The notes below the pieces were generated by a model. That model searched no databases and had not been told where the DNA came from. It saw only the letters and a program-made list of their open reading frames with translations. The position numbers and the translations under genes were made by a program. From Competibacter sp963695105 (GTDB taxonomy: Bacteria > Pseudomonadota > Gammaproteobacteria > Competibacterales > Competibacteraceae): DNA of 64,000 nt. Shown piece by piece: positions 18,562 to 27,544 of this stretch. Position 1 is the first letter of the stretch, and each line of letters opens with the position of its first letter. Location of the stretch: NCBI GenBank assembly GCA_963695105.1, contig CAVOGC010000010.1:1-64000 (forward strand). Direction: 5' to 3'.

Positions 18562-18634
18562 GGGCCCTTAGCTCAACGGTCAGAGCAGGGGACTCATAAT
18601 CCCTTGGTTGTAGGTTCGAATCCTACAGGGCCCA
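18562..18634 (+). tRNA. tRNA-Ile2 (anticodon CAT, lysidine type)
   Basis: A complete 73-nt tRNA with acceptor stem GGGCCCT/AGGGCCC, anticodon loop CTCATAA and TTCGAATC T-loop. The CAT anticodon alone is ambiguous, but the body closely resembles E. coli ileX (GACTCATAATC, CCTTAGCTCA), so it is the isoleucine isoacceptor whose C34 is converted to lysidine by TilS and not a methionine tRNA. No CCA is encoded, unlike the tRNA-Lys at the other end of the window. Confidence 0.92.
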
Positions 18635-18645
18635 TCAGAAAAAAT

Positions 18646-18679
18646 AAGGGGTTAGGAGAAAGTCTAGCCCCTTTCCTTT
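18646..18679 (+). terminator. Rho-independent terminator after tRNA-Ile2
   Basis: A 10-bp stem (AAGGGGTTAG with CTAGCCCCTT, one G-U pair) and 8-nt loop are followed by a pyrimidine/T-rich stretch TTCCTTTT, 12 nt after the tRNA. Confidence 0.75.
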
Positions 18680-18772
18680 TGCTCGTTGTCCACTGGTTGT
18701 CCACTTGCCGCGCCCCGCCAGCGGATTTGGGATCTGCTCGTATCGTACAAGGCGCGAATGAGGCGGTGTGAA

Positions 18773-19168
18773 ATGTTGCTTCTCATCCTCAAGGCCGCGC
18801 TGGCCTGGCTGCCGATGGTGCCGATCGCCATCCTCAACGGCATTGTCCGGGAACAAGGGTACGGTAAACAGGTCGGCGAGCTGGCCGCCCACCAGATTTC
18901 CACCCTGACGGGAGCGATTCTATTCGGGATTTACATCTGGGGGCTTGGCCGCTTCTGGTCGCTGGAATCGGAGGCGCGGGCGCTGGGCGTGGGCTTGATC
19001 TGGCTGGTGCTGACCGTGGCTTTCGAGTTCGGCTTCGGCCGCTTGGTCGCCGGGAAGTCCTGGAGCCGGTTGTTCCAGGATTACAACCTGCTGGCCGGCC
19101 GCGTCTGGAGCCTGCTGCTGCTATGGATCGCGGCCGCGCCCTGGGTTTTCCACCGCCTGGGGTGGTAA
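18773..19168 (+). CDS. Integral membrane protein of unknown function
   Basis: Product of about 131 aa with four hydrophobic segments (LLLILKAALAWLPMVPIAIL, TLTGAILFGIYIWGL, ALGVGLIWLVLTVAFEF, VWSLLLLWIAAAPWVF). A conserved-looking polar stretch RFWSLESEARAL lies between helices 2 and 3. I do not recognise the family. ATG 18773 is chosen because GAGG lies 8 nt upstream; ATG 18758 is also possible. It converges on argB with a 5-nt gap. Confidence 0.65.
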   Translation: MLLLILKAALAWLPMVPIAILNGIVREQGYGKQVGELAAHQISTLTGAILFGIYIWGLGRFWSLESEARALGVGLIWLVLTVAFEFGFGRLVAGKSWSRLFQDYNLLAGRVWSLLLLWIAAAPWVFHRLGW

Positions 19169-19173
19169 TCCAC

Positions 19174-20067
19174 CTACCCCCGAATCAACGTACCGATACC
19201 GGCGTCGGTAAACAATTCCACCAGTACCGCGTGCTCGATCCGGCCGTCGATGATATGCGCCGCCTTCACTCCGCCGCGCACCGCTTCCAGCGCGCAGCCG
19301 ATCTTCGGCAGCATGCCGCCGTGGATGGTGCCGTCGTCGATCAGCGTTTGTACCTGACGGGCGTCCAGGCCGGTCAGCAGGTTGCCTTCCTGGTCCAGTA
19401 CCCCGGTGGTGTCGGTTAGCAGAATCAGTTTCTCGGCGTGCAGCACCTCGGCCATCTTGCCGGCGACCAGGTCGGCGTTGATGTTGTAGGACTCGCCGTC
19501 GTTGCCGACCCCGATTGGGGCGATCACCGGGATGAAGTTGCCGTGAGTCAGCGTTTCGACGATGGAGCGGTCGATGCTGGCCACCTCGCCGACATGGCCG
19601 ATATCGATGATTTCCGGCGCTTCCAGCTCCGGGCTTTTGCGGCTGATGGTCAGCTTGCGAGCGCGGATCAGGTCGCCGTCCTTGCCGGTCAGCCCCACCG
19701 CGCAGCCGCCGTGGCGGTTGATGTTGTTGACGATTTCCTTGTTGACCAGCCCGCCCAGCACCATCTCCACCACATCCATGGTCTCGCTGTCGGTGACGCG
19801 CATCCCGTCCACGAACCGGCTTTCCTTGCCGATGCGCTTGAGCAGCTCGCTGATCTGTGGGCCGCCGCCGTGCACCACCACCGGGTTGAAGCCGACCAGC
19901 TTCATCAGCACGATGTCGCGGGCGAAACTGTTTTTCAGATGTTCGTTTTCCATGGCGTTGCCGCCGTACTTGATCACGAGGGTCTTGCCGGCGAAACGGC
20001 GGATGTAGGGCAGCGATTCGGTGAGAACGTGCGCCACCTGGGTGGCGGCCTGGGCGTCTAAAGCCAT
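19174..20067 (-). CDS. argB: Acetylglutamate kinase
   Basis: Second step of arginine synthesis, phosphorylating N-acetylglutamate. The 297-aa product has the amino-acid-kinase motifs VIKYGGNAM, VVVHGGGPQISELL, MVLGGLVNKEIV and VIAPIGVGNDGESYNINADL. It lies downstream of an algC-type gene, an order also found in Pseudomonas. Confidence 0.97.
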   Translation of the reverse strand: MALDAQAATQVAHVLTESLPYIRRFAGKTLVIKYGGNAMENEHLKNSFARDIVLMKLVGFNPVVVHGGGPQISELLKRIGKESRFVDGMRVTDSETMDVVEMVLGGLVNKEIVNNINRHGGCAVGLTGKDGDLIRARKLTISRKSPELEAPEIIDIGHVGEVASIDRSIVETLTHGNFIPVIAPIGVGNDGESYNINADLVAGKMAEVLHAEKLILLTDTTGVLDQEGNLLTGLDARQVQTLIDDGTIHGGMLPKIGCALEAVRGGVKAAHIIDGRIEHAVLVELFTDAGIGTLIRG

Positions 20068-20106
20068 GCGGGGATCAACCTCTGGAGACGATGTGAAACG
20101 AAGAAA

Positions 20107-21480
20107 TCAGAAGGGTAGGGCTAAATCCGGTTGCAAGGCCAGCAATTGCCGGCGGAACCGGTCCTGAACATCGGTCATGGCGGCCGGATCGTCCGCCTCG
20201 AAACGCAGCGTCAGGCTGGGCGTGGTGTTGGAGGCGCGCACCAGGCCCCAGCCGTGCGGGAATTCCACCCGCAGCCCGTCCAGGGTAATGGTTCGCGCGT
20301 CCGGGCCAAAATCGGCCTGGGCCGCCAGCCGGGCCATGAACGCGAACGGCTCGCCCTCGGCCATGTCCAGCCGCAGGTCCGGCGTATTGAGGCCGGTCGG
20401 GTAGGCGGCGAAGAATTCGGCGCTGGACACCGGCTGCCGGACCAGCAACCGCAGCAACCGGGCAGCGGCGTAGAAAGCGTCGTCGAAGCCGAACCAGGCA
20501 TCGGCGTGAACGAAATGACCGGCCAGTTCGCCACCCAGCAGCGCGCCGGTTTCGCGCATCTTGGCCTTGATCAGCGAATGGCCGGTCTTCCACAGGATCG
20601 GCTGGCCGCCCAAACCTTCGATCAGCCGGGTCAGGTACTGGGAAGACTTGATGTCGTACACGATGGCCGCGCCGGGATGCCGGGCCAGCACGTCTTCGGC
20701 CAGCGGCATCAGCACATGATCCGGCCAGACGATGTCGCCGGCGCTGGTGACCACTCCCAGCCGGTCGGCGTCGCCGTCGAAGGCCAGCCCCAGATCGGCG
20801 CCGTGCGCCCGCACCGCGGCTTGCAGGTCGATCAGGTTCTCCGGCACGCTGGGGTCGGGGTGGTGGTGCGGAAAACGCCCGTCCACCTCGCAGTACAGTT
20901 CCACCACATCACAGCCGAGCGCGCGCAGCAGGGGCGGGGCGGTATAGCCGGCGACCGCGTTGCCGCAGTCCACCACCACCTTGAAAGGCTTGGACAAACG
21001 CAGCGTGTCGCTGATCCGCCGGATATAGTCGGCGCGGATGTTGGCGGACTCTTCGCGGCCATGACCGTGACGCAGGTTGCCGGTTTCGATGCGGTGGCGC
21101 AGGTCGCGGATCACTTCGCCATGCAGGGCGATCCTGTCGATCACGATCTTCAGGCCGTTGTACCGCGCCGGATTGTGGCTGCCGGTGACCATGACCCCGG
21201 CGTGGCTGGTGTCGAGGGTGTGGGTGGCGTAGTACAGCAGCGGGGTCGAAACCGTACCCAGATCCAGCACGTCCAACCCGGCGGCGCGGATGCCGGCCTT
21301 GAGCGCCTCGCACAGGAGCGGGCTGGACAGCCGCCCGTCGCGGCCGACGATCACCTGGGTTTCGCCGCGCTCGGCGGCGAGACTACCCACCGCCTGACCG
21401 ACGAGCCGCACCACTTCGGGGGTCAGGTCACGACCCACCACACCGCGGATGTCGTACTCCCTGAAGATGGTTTGGATCAT
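20107..21480 (-). CDS. algC: Phosphomannomutase/phosphoglucomutase (AlgC type)
   Basis: Interconverts hexose 1- and 6-phosphates for exopolysaccharide and LPS precursors. The product (457 aa) opens with IFREYDIRG. It carries the phosphoserine loop GVMVTGSHNPARYNG, the metal-binding FDGDADRLGVV, the sugar-binding GGELAGH and a C-terminal phosphate-binding stretch VRASNTTP. Its length matches AlgC (about 460). It lies 9 nt after dut. Confidence 0.95.
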   Translation of the reverse strand: MIQTIFREYDIRGVVGRDLTPEVVRLVGQAVGSLAAERGETQVIVGRDGRLSSPLLCEALKAGIRAAGLDVLDLGTVSTPLLYYATHTLDTSHAGVMVTGSHNPARYNGLKIVIDRIALHGEVIRDLRHRIETGNLRHGHGREESANIRADYIRRISDTLRLSKPFKVVVDCGNAVAGYTAPPLLRALGCDVVELYCEVDGRFPHHHPDPSVPENLIDLQAAVRAHGADLGLAFDGDADRLGVVTSAGDIVWPDHVLMPLAEDVLARHPGAAIVYDIKSSQYLTRLIEGLGGQPILWKTGHSLIKAKMRETGALLGGELAGHFVHADAWFGFDDAFYAAARLLRLLVRQPVSSAEFFAAYPTGLNTPDLRLDMAEGEPFAFMARLAAQADFGPDARTITLDGLRVEFPHGWGLVRASNTTPSLTLRFEADDPAAMTDVQDRFRRQLLALQPDLALPF

Positions 21481-21489
21481 GCGCGAGGA

Positions 21490-21951
21490 TTAATGCCGCC
21501 CGGAATGGCCGAAGCCACCGGCACCGCGCGTGCTGGGGGTGAATTCGGCGACGACGGTGAATTCGGCCCGCACCACCGGCACGATGAGCAGTTGGGCGAT
21601 GCGCTCGCCGATATCGATGGTGAACGGAGCGTGGCCCCGATTCCAGCACGACACCAGCAGTTCGCCCTGATAATCGCTGTCGATCAGGCCGACCAGGTTG
21701 CCCAGCACGATACCGTGCTTGTGGCCGAGGCCGGAACGCGGCAGCACCATCGCCGCCAGGCCGGGATCGGCGATGTGAATGGCCAGGCCGGTGGGAATTA
21801 GATGGGTTTCGCCCGGATGCACCACCAATGGCGCCGTCAGGCAGGCGCGCAGGTCCAGTCCCGCCGAACCGGCGGTGGCGTAGGCGGGCAAGGGAATCTC
21901 CCGACCCAGCCGGGGATTGAGAATTTTCAGTTCGATGGCGCGATGATTCAC
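21490..21951 (-). CDS. dut: Deoxyuridine 5'-triphosphate nucleotidohydrolase
   Basis: Hydrolyses dUTP to dUMP, keeping uracil out of DNA and feeding thymidylate synthesis. All five trimeric-dUTPase motifs are present: GSAGLDLRAC, PRSGLGHKHGI, GNLVGLIDSDYQGEL, GERIAQLLIVPV and RGAGGFGHSGR. GTG at 21951 is taken as start because GGAG precedes it by 9 nt and it gives a normal 153-aa enzyme; an upstream in-frame TTG at 21978 lacks support. Confidence 0.95.
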   Translation of the reverse strand: MNHRAIELKILNPRLGREIPLPAYATAGSAGLDLRACLTAPLVVHPGETHLIPTGLAIHIADPGLAAMVLPRSGLGHKHGIVLGNLVGLIDSDYQGELLVSCWNRGHAPFTIDIGERIAQLLIVPVVRAEFTVVAEFTPSTRGAGGFGHSGRH

Positions 21952-21987
21952 AATCAGACACTCCAGGGTTGTCGCCAAGCTAACAGC

Positions 21988-23274
21988 TTAGCGCTCTCCC
22001 TTCCAGCCGCGATAACGTTCCGCGATCAGTGCGATCAGTTGTTGCCCAAGCAGGGTCTTGTCGGCCAGCGGCAGCAGCCGTTCCCCGCCTTCCCACAGTA
22101 CATGTAATTCGTTTTGCGCGCTCTCGAAGCCGCTGCCGGCCACGCCGACCTGATTGGCGGCGATCAAATCCAGGTTCTTGCGGCGGCGCTTGTCCTCGGC
22201 GTAGCGCAACACGTCGTGGGTTTCGGCGGCGAAACCGACCGTGAACGGCCGGTGCGAGCGCAAGGAGGCGACTTCCGCCAGAATGTCCGGGTTACGCACC
22301 AGTTCCAGACACAGCGTGTCGCGGGTTTTCTTGATCTTCTGCTCGGCCGGGCTGGCGGCACGGTAGTCGGCCACGGCGGCGGTGGCGATGAAGATGTCCG
22401 CCTGCCGGACTCGCCGCATCACCGCTTCGTGCATTTCGACCGCGCTGTCCACATCGATCCGCTCGACGCCGGGCGGGGTTTCGAGATTCACCGGGCCGCT
22501 GACCAGCAGCACCCGCGCGCCTCCCAGCGCCGCCGCTTCGGCCACGGCGAAGCCCATTTTCCCGCTGCTGCGGTTACTGATGAAGCGCACCGGATCGAGC
22601 GCCTCGCGGGTCGGGCCGGCGGTGATCAGCACGGTCAGACCTTGCAGGTCATGGGGTGCGAGCGGCGCGGCCGCCGGGTCCACGATGGAAAGTTCCGAGC
22701 GGATTTCGGCCACGATTTCCCGGGCGCCGAGCAGTTCGACGACGTGACCGCACAGTTCCACCGGCTCCAGCATCCGCCCGGCGCCGATTTCGCCGCAGGC
22801 CTGTTCACCCACGCCCGGACCCCAGATGGATACGCCGCGCCGCGCCAGCAGCCGACAGTTGTCCTGGGTCGCGACGTTTTGCCACATCAGCCGGTTCATC
22901 GCCGGCGCGACCGCAATCGGCTGGTCGGTGGCCAGACACAGCGTGCTGAGCAAATCGTTGGCCATGCCGTGGGCCAGCCGGGCGATGAAGTCGGCGGTGG
23001 CCGGCGCGATGAGGATCAGATCGGCCCAGCGCGCCAGTTCGATATGGCCCATGCCGGCTTCGGCCTGAGTGTCGAGCAAATCGACCCGCACCGGTTGGCC
23101 GGATACCGCCTGAAAGGTCAGGGGGGCGACGAAGGCGGTGGCGGCGGGCGTCATGGCGACCTGCACCTCGGCGCCCGCCTCGCGCAGTCGGCGGGTCAGG
23201 TCGGCGCTCTTGTAGGCGGCGATACCACCGGTGACGCCCAGTAAAATACGTTTCTTGGCCAGAGGTTGCAGCAT
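21988..23274 (-). CDS. coaBC: Bifunctional phosphopantothenoylcysteine decarboxylase/synthase CoaBC
   Basis: Two steps of coenzyme A synthesis. The N-terminal half is the FMN-dependent CoaC decarboxylase (LGVTGGIAAYKSADL, APAMNRLMW with the catalytic region). The C-terminal half is the CoaB ligase (VLITAGPTREALDPVRFISN, AAVADYR, IKKTRDTLCLELVRNPDIL). Length 428 aa is normal. First gene of the coaBC-dut-algC-argB series and divergent from radC. Confidence 0.96.
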   Translation of the reverse strand: MLQPLAKKRILLGVTGGIAAYKSADLTRRLREAGAEVQVAMTPAATAFVAPLTFQAVSGQPVRVDLLDTQAEAGMGHIELARWADLILIAPATADFIARLAHGMANDLLSTLCLATDQPIAVAPAMNRLMWQNVATQDNCRLLARRGVSIWGPGVGEQACGEIGAGRMLEPVELCGHVVELLGAREIVAEIRSELSIVDPAAAPLAPHDLQGLTVLITAGPTREALDPVRFISNRSSGKMGFAVAEAAALGGARVLLVSGPVNLETPPGVERIDVDSAVEMHEAVMRRVRQADIFIATAAVADYRAASPAEQKIKKTRDTLCLELVRNPDILAEVASLRSHRPFTVGFAAETHDVLRYAEDKRRRKNLDLIAANQVGVAGSGFESAQNELHVLWEGGERLLPLADKTLLGQQLIALIAERYRGWKGER

Positions 23275-23774
23275 GGCGAAACTCCGCGCGATTGGGGAAG
23301 TCGCGGCAAGCTTAGCGCAGCTTGAGCGGGTACAGAAGCGGATGGGATGCGGGAAAGAGGGAATAAAAAGGGCGTCCGAATCACGCAGCGTGTGACGATA
23401 CGTGATCGGACGCCATTGTCCGCGACGGCGGCCCCCGTTAGCCGCCTGGAACCCGCGCTGTTGTCGGACCTGGAGGTGCCGACGAGCGCGAGTTCACGGC
23501 TCTGTATAAGCAATATGATTGCCAACTTTATTAAGTTTATTGTTTATAAATAATTAAAATTTATCCGGCTTATCCAGCGGCATGGTTTCTGGCCGGCATG
23601 AATGGATTGTCGCGCTTCATGGTAGTGCTTTAGGCGGCGCGTGCGCCCGATTTCGGGGCAACATCCCGTTTTCGCGGAGCGACCGGCGACCATCGGGGGA
23701 ATGTCACGGTTTCTTGATCTGTTCGAACTGGGTGGTCATGCTTAACACAATTCACCCAAAGAAGAGGGTAGGCG
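23275..23774. other. Intergenic region coaBC/radC
   Basis: 500 bp between divergent genes. It holds a long hairpin (23371-23414, listed separately) and an AT-rich tract around 23510-23570 that probably contains promoter elements. I see no convincing coding sequence; the small open frames here have no ribosome-binding site or recognisable product. Confidence 0.6.
23371..23414. repeat. Long imperfect hairpin between coaBC and radC
   Basis: GGCGTCCG-A-ATCACG pairs with CGTGAT-CGGACGCC (14 bp with one bulged A) around a 15-nt loop. No T-run follows on either strand, so it is not a simple intrinsic terminator. Confidence 0.7.
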
Positions 23775-24449
23775 ATGTCCATTCGCGATTGGCCCGACGA
23801 GGAGCGTCCGCGAGAGAAGCTGCTGCGGCGTGGAGCCGCCGCCTTGTCCGACGCTGAATTGCTGGCGATTTTTCTACGAATCGGCATACCGGGCCGCAGC
23901 GCGGTGGATCTGGCGCGGGACATGCTCAAGCAGCATGAAAGCTTGCGCAAGTTGTTGGAGCTGGATCAGGCGGGGTTCTGCGCAACGCCGGGGCTGGGGC
24001 CGGCCAAGTACGTGCAGTTGCAGGCGGTGCTGGAACTGGCGCGGCGCTATCTGGAGGAGGCTTTGCAGCGCGGCGACGCCATCCAGGGCGTGGCCGATAC
24101 CCGCCGGTATCTGTTGGCCCGCATGCGTCACCACCCGCACGAAGTGTTCGCCTGCCTGTTTCTCGATAACAAGAACCGGGTCATTCAATACGAAGAACTG
24201 TTTTTCGGCACCATCGACAGTTCCGCCGTACATCCCCGGCAGGTGGTGAAACGGGCGCTGCACCACAATGCGGCGGCGGCGATTGCGGCGCACAACCATC
24301 CGTCCGGGATCGCCGAACCCAGCCGCGCCGACGAAATGATTACCGTGCGCCTGAAGGAAGCGCTGGCCCTGGTCGATGTTCGCCTGCTCGATCACATCGT
24401 GATCGGCGACGGACAGATGGTTTCGCTGGCCGAGCGGGGCATTCTATAG
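23775..24449 (+). CDS. radC: RadC family protein (UPF0758)
   Basis: JAB/MPN-domain protein of 224 aa. An N-terminal helix-hairpin-helix region (LRRGAAALSDAELLAIFLRIG, TPGLGPAKYVQL) is followed by a metallo-domain with the JAMM signature AHNHPSG and the distal Asp in SRADEMIT, so the zinc ligands look intact. Despite the name, a direct role in DNA repair is doubtful for the family. GAGGGTAGG precedes the ATG. Divergent from coaBC as usual. Confidence 0.93.
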   Translation: MSIRDWPDEERPREKLLRRGAAALSDAELLAIFLRIGIPGRSAVDLARDMLKQHESLRKLLELDQAGFCATPGLGPAKYVQLQAVLELARRYLEEALQRGDAIQGVADTRRYLLARMRHHPHEVFACLFLDNKNRVIQYEELFFGTIDSSAVHPRQVVKRALHHNAAAAIAAHNHPSGIAEPSRADEMITVRLKEALALVDVRLLDHIVIGDGQMVSLAERGIL

Positions 24450-24492
24450 CGATCCCATGCCGGTTGTGGAATCTCCCCGCCTTGGATAAGGC

Positions 24493-24528
24493 GGGGTGGC
24501 GCGCAGCGCCGGGGTGGCGCGCAGCGCC
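24493..24528. repeat. Two perfect 18-bp direct repeats after radC
   Basis: GGGGTGGCGCGCAGCGCC occurs twice in immediate succession (24493-24510 and 24511-24528), followed by the start of a third copy (GGGGTGG). No coding role is visible. Confidence 0.8.
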
Positions 24529-24576
24529 GGGGTGGTTCGAAACGGTGATTCCACCCGTCAAACAGGAGCGCTATAT

Positions 24577-24617
24577 AACCCCTCATCTTCCTGCGGGAGA
24601 GGGGTTGGGGGTTAGGG
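24577..24617. repeat. Dispersed palindromic repeat, copy 1
   Basis: ACCCCTC-rich arm, a short GC centre, then GGGAGAGGGG followed by TTGGGGGTTAGGG. It has the same layout as elements at 27282 and 51271: palindrome plus a G-rich tail. It is noncoding. Confidence 0.6.
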
Positions 24618-24650
24618 CTTTTTCCCGGTTTCGACTTCGATCCGGGCGTG

Positions 24651-25493
24651 CTAGAAACCGCGCGCTTCCCGGATGCGGTCGTAGGCCGCGGTTAGTTCGC
24701 GGGTTTTTTCGGTGGCGCGCGCCAACTCGGTCACCGAGGCGTTGCGGCCCGCCAGCTTGTCGGGGTGATGCTGTTTGAGCAGGCGGCGGTAGGCCAGTTT
24801 GATCTGGTCGGGGCTGGCCTCGCGCTGTAGCCCCAGCACGGCATAGGCTTGAGGCAGCGAACCGACGGCGGTGGTGGGACGCCGTCCGTGCGTCTGCCGG
24901 TCGTGCGTTTCGCCGCCACCGTTCTGGTTTTGCCGCTGCGCCCAGTGCTGGGCGCGGAACAGGGTATGCAGCGCCTCGAACTGCAAGCGGTGAATGCCCA
25001 AGCGGTCGGTGATGTACAGCAGCCGGGCATGGGTGTGCGGATGCAGGCTTTCGTCGGCATAAGCAACGTTCAGCAGCAGTTCCAGCAGTTGTTGCAGGAG
25101 CGCCGGACGGCCGCGGCAGGCACGCTGGAACGCTTCCAGCACTGTGTCCAGGTTGAAGTCGGCCTGTTTGCCGGTGGTGAAATCGTCGATCGCGGCTTGG
25201 CGCTGGCCGGCGTTGAGCCGCAGGCGATCCATGATGGCGCGGGCCGTGGCGATTTCCCGGTCGGAAACCCGGCCGTCCGCCTTGGCGATGTGACCCATGA
25301 GCTGGAACGCGGTGGTGCGGAAAGCGTCCTGAATGCGTTCCTGGGAGTCGCCGCGTTCGGGGGAGCCGGCGGTTTTACGGTTGCCCTGCCACTGGGCCTG
25401 ATCGAAATTATGGCCGACCGCCGCGCCCAGCAGCGCGCCCACCGGCCCGCCCACCATGAAGCCGAATGCTCCGCCGAACAATTTGCCAAACAC
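24651..25493 (-). CDS. djlA: DjlA-like co-chaperone (TerB plus J domain)
   Basis: Membrane-anchored J-domain protein (280 aa). An N-terminal glycine-rich membrane segment (LFGGAFGFMVGGPVGALLGA) is followed by a TerB-like helical domain (AFQLMGHIAKADGRVSDREI ... LLNVAYADESLHP). The C-terminal J domain (QAYAVLGLQREASPDQIKLA) carries the HPD motif in KQHHPDKLAG. This is the DjlA layout, so it should stimulate DnaK ATPase at the inner membrane. Confidence 0.9.
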   Translation of the reverse strand: MFGKLFGGAFGFMVGGPVGALLGAAVGHNFDQAQWQGNRKTAGSPERGDSQERIQDAFRTTAFQLMGHIAKADGRVSDREIATARAIMDRLRLNAGQRQAAIDDFTTGKQADFNLDTVLEAFQRACRGRPALLQQLLELLLNVAYADESLHPHTHARLLYITDRLGIHRLQFEALHTLFRAQHWAQRQNQNGGGETHDRQTHGRRPTTAVGSLPQAYAVLGLQREASPDQIKLAYRRLLKQHHPDKLAGRNASVTELARATEKTRELTAAYDRIREARGF

Positions 25494-25566
25494 GATGGAT
25501 TCAAATGCCTCTTCGAATGGCGCGGGGTTGAGATGGCCGGGTCACGGTGGTTTTCCCATTACCACA

Positions 25567-26229
25567 TCAATGACTTAGATAGGTTGCGTCGTCGTAGGTT
25601 TTCAACCAGTCGGGCCGCAGCCCGATCAGCGCGGTGATCACCATGCCGTTGAGCATGCCCTCCGGGAACAGGTAAAGCGGCACGAAAGGCAGATAGTCGT
25701 TGCTGATGCGGGTGAAGGAATACACTTCGGTCGTAACCAGCAAAAACACCAGCGCCAGCACCGCCGAGCCGGCGGCCAGCATGGCGTTGAAGAAGCCGCA
25801 CAGGAAAATATAAACGAAGAGGTGGTGGGGGAGGTAGCGGTGAACCAGATAATAAATCCCATAACTGGTCGAGACCGGCAGTACGCCCAATAGCAAGGCA
25901 TTGATGGCCAGCGCCGACCAGTCGCCGCTGGTCGCCGTCACCGCTACCGTGATCAGGCTGACGCCGATTACGCCCAGCGACCAGCCGAACATCAAGGTGT
26001 ACACGGTCACGCCCAGGAAGTGGAAACCGAGCGCCGGCCGCACCCCCACCTCGAAGATCCACATCAGGAACAACGCCACCGAGGCGCCCATGAATACATG
26101 TTGCAGCCGGCCGTTGGCCAGGAACGGCCGCCACGGCGCTGACCGCAGGGCCTGCAAGCCGACCAGTAGCCAAATGAAGTTGGCGAAGAACAGCAGGTCG
26201 GCGGGAAGTAGATCGTCGTTGATGTTCAT
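25567..26229 (-). CDS. Multi-span membrane protein, energy-coupling-factor permease-like
   Basis: Very hydrophobic product (220 aa) with about seven membrane segments and a proteobacterial N-terminus (NINDDLLPADLLFFANFIWL) typical of CbiM-related proteins annotated as ECF transporter permeases. Conserved-looking blocks are ALGFHFLGVTVYTLMFGW and PLYLFPEGMLNGMVITAL. Substrate unknown; no ATPase gene is adjacent. The start at 26229 is the only Met that precedes the first helix closely. It is divergent from purC. Confidence 0.7.
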   Translation of the reverse strand: MNINDDLLPADLLFFANFIWLLVGLQALRSAPWRPFLANGRLQHVFMGASVALFLMWIFEVGVRPALGFHFLGVTVYTLMFGWSLGVIGVSLITVAVTATSGDWSALAINALLLGVLPVSTSYGIYYLVHRYLPHHLFVYIFLCGFFNAMLAAGSAVLALVFLLVTTEVYSFTRISNDYLPFVPLYLFPEGMLNGMVITALIGLRPDWLKTYDDATYLSH

Positions 26230-26370
26230 GGCGGCAGGGTACCGTGGCGGGGGATCGGGGACATTGCGAAACGTCAGCCGAGCGGGAGCGGGTGGGCAAT
26301 CGCATTTTCCGCTGCTGGCCGGACGGTTACAATGCGCCGCGCCGATTCTTTCCCCAGCCGCAGGAGTTGC

Positions 26371-27273
26371 ATGATCATGTCCGCTGTCGCCGTCTCGCCC
26401 GATCTTCACAGTCTGCCGCTGATTTATCGCGGCAAGGTCCGCGATCTGTACGCGGCTGACGACCGGCACCTGCTGATGGTGGCCAGCGACCGGCTTTCCG
26501 CCTTTGACGTGATTTTACCCACCCGAATTCCCGGCAAGGGCGCGGTGCTGACGGCGGTGTCCAATTTCTGGTTTGATCGCACCCGTCACATTGTTCCCAA
26601 TCATTTGCAACTGGCCAGCCTGGCGCTGGAGCAGGCACTACCCGACCCGGCCGAACGGGCAGCGGTCGCGGGTCGGGCGGTGGTGGCGCGGCGGCTGAAG
26701 GGTTTGCCGGTCGAGGCCATCGTGCGCGGCTATCTGATCGGTTCGGGCTGGAAGGATTACCAGCGCGACGGCCGGGTGTGCGGTATCCCGCTGCCGGCGG
26801 GGTTGCGGCTGGCGGATCGGTTGCCGGAACCAATATTCACCCCTTCCACCAAGGCGGCGCTGGGCGCGCATGACGAAAACGTCAGCTTCGATTTCATCGC
26901 CGACGCCATCGGGCGGGAGTTGGCGGAACGGGTGCGCACGATCAGTCTGCGACTGTACCGGGAAGCGGCGGAGTATGCCTTGGCGCGCGGCATCATTATC
27001 GCCGACACCAAGTTCGAATTCGGCCTGGACGAGGGCGGGCAACTGGTACTGATGGACGAAGCGTTGACCCCCGATTCCTCGCGGTTCTGGCCGGCGGATC
27101 AATACCGGCCCGGCCTCAATCCGCCCAGCTTCGACAAGCAGTTCGTGCGCGACTACCTGGAAACGCTGGACTGGGACAAGCAACCGCCGGGACCGGAACT
27201 GCCGCCGGAGATCGTCGAGCGCACCGTCGCCAAATACCGCGAAGCGCTGGAGCGGTTGACGGAGCCGGCGTAA
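26371..27273 (+). CDS. purC: Phosphoribosylaminoimidazole-succinocarboxamide synthase
   Basis: Makes SAICAR from CAIR and aspartate in purine synthesis. It has IYRGKVRDLYAADDRHLLMV, VVARRLKGLPVEAIVRGYL, IIIADTKFEFGLD and DEALTPDSSRFWPADQY. About 300 aa, the longer form also seen in yeast and many proteobacteria. AGGAG lies 4 nt before ATG 26371 and 10 nt before ATG 26377, so either could be the start. Confidence 0.96.
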   Translation: MIMSAVAVSPDLHSLPLIYRGKVRDLYAADDRHLLMVASDRLSAFDVILPTRIPGKGAVLTAVSNFWFDRTRHIVPNHLQLASLALEQALPDPAERAAVAGRAVVARRLKGLPVEAIVRGYLIGSGWKDYQRDGRVCGIPLPAGLRLADRLPEPIFTPSTKAALGAHDENVSFDFIADAIGRELAERVRTISLRLYREAAEYALARGIIIADTKFEFGLDEGGQLVLMDEALTPDSSRFWPADQYRPGLNPPSFDKQFVRDYLETLDWDKQPPGPELPPEIVERTVAKYREALERLTEPA

Positions 27274-27281
27274 ACGATGCT

Positions 27282-27320
27282 CCCTTTCCGGCTAGCGGGA
27301 AAGGGGCTGGAGGCAGGGGA
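27282..27320. repeat. Dispersed palindromic repeat, copy 2
   Basis: CCCTTTCC and GGAAAGGG flank a GGCTAGCG centre, followed by a G-rich tail; same layout as the 24577 and 51271 elements. It starts 8 nt after the purC stop and could act as a weak terminator. Confidence 0.6.
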
Positions 27321-27544
27321 GATCTCAGCTGGCGGCGCGCGTCAGGCCCGCTTCCCGATAGGCGATAATCGGAAGTGCTTGTTCCGGCGATGGCGCAAGG
27401 CCGCCACCCGGATATCCGAGCCCGACCGACCTTCCGGCTTCTTTTGAGGCAACCCATTGATAATTCATGTTAAAGCTGAAATTTGTCCGAAATTGCAGGC
27501 ATGTAAATAATCTAATAATATTTGATATACATGGGCTTAATAAC

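Noticed and set aside
18562..18634. tRNA-Met call from the CAT anticodon
   Set aside because: The tRNA body resembles the lysidine-modified isoleucine tRNA and not elongator or initiator methionine tRNAs.
18635..18903. Possible integrase remnant on the minus strand after tRNA-Ile2
   Set aside because: The reading has no catalytic motif and is too short to support a family; kept only as a question in the findings.
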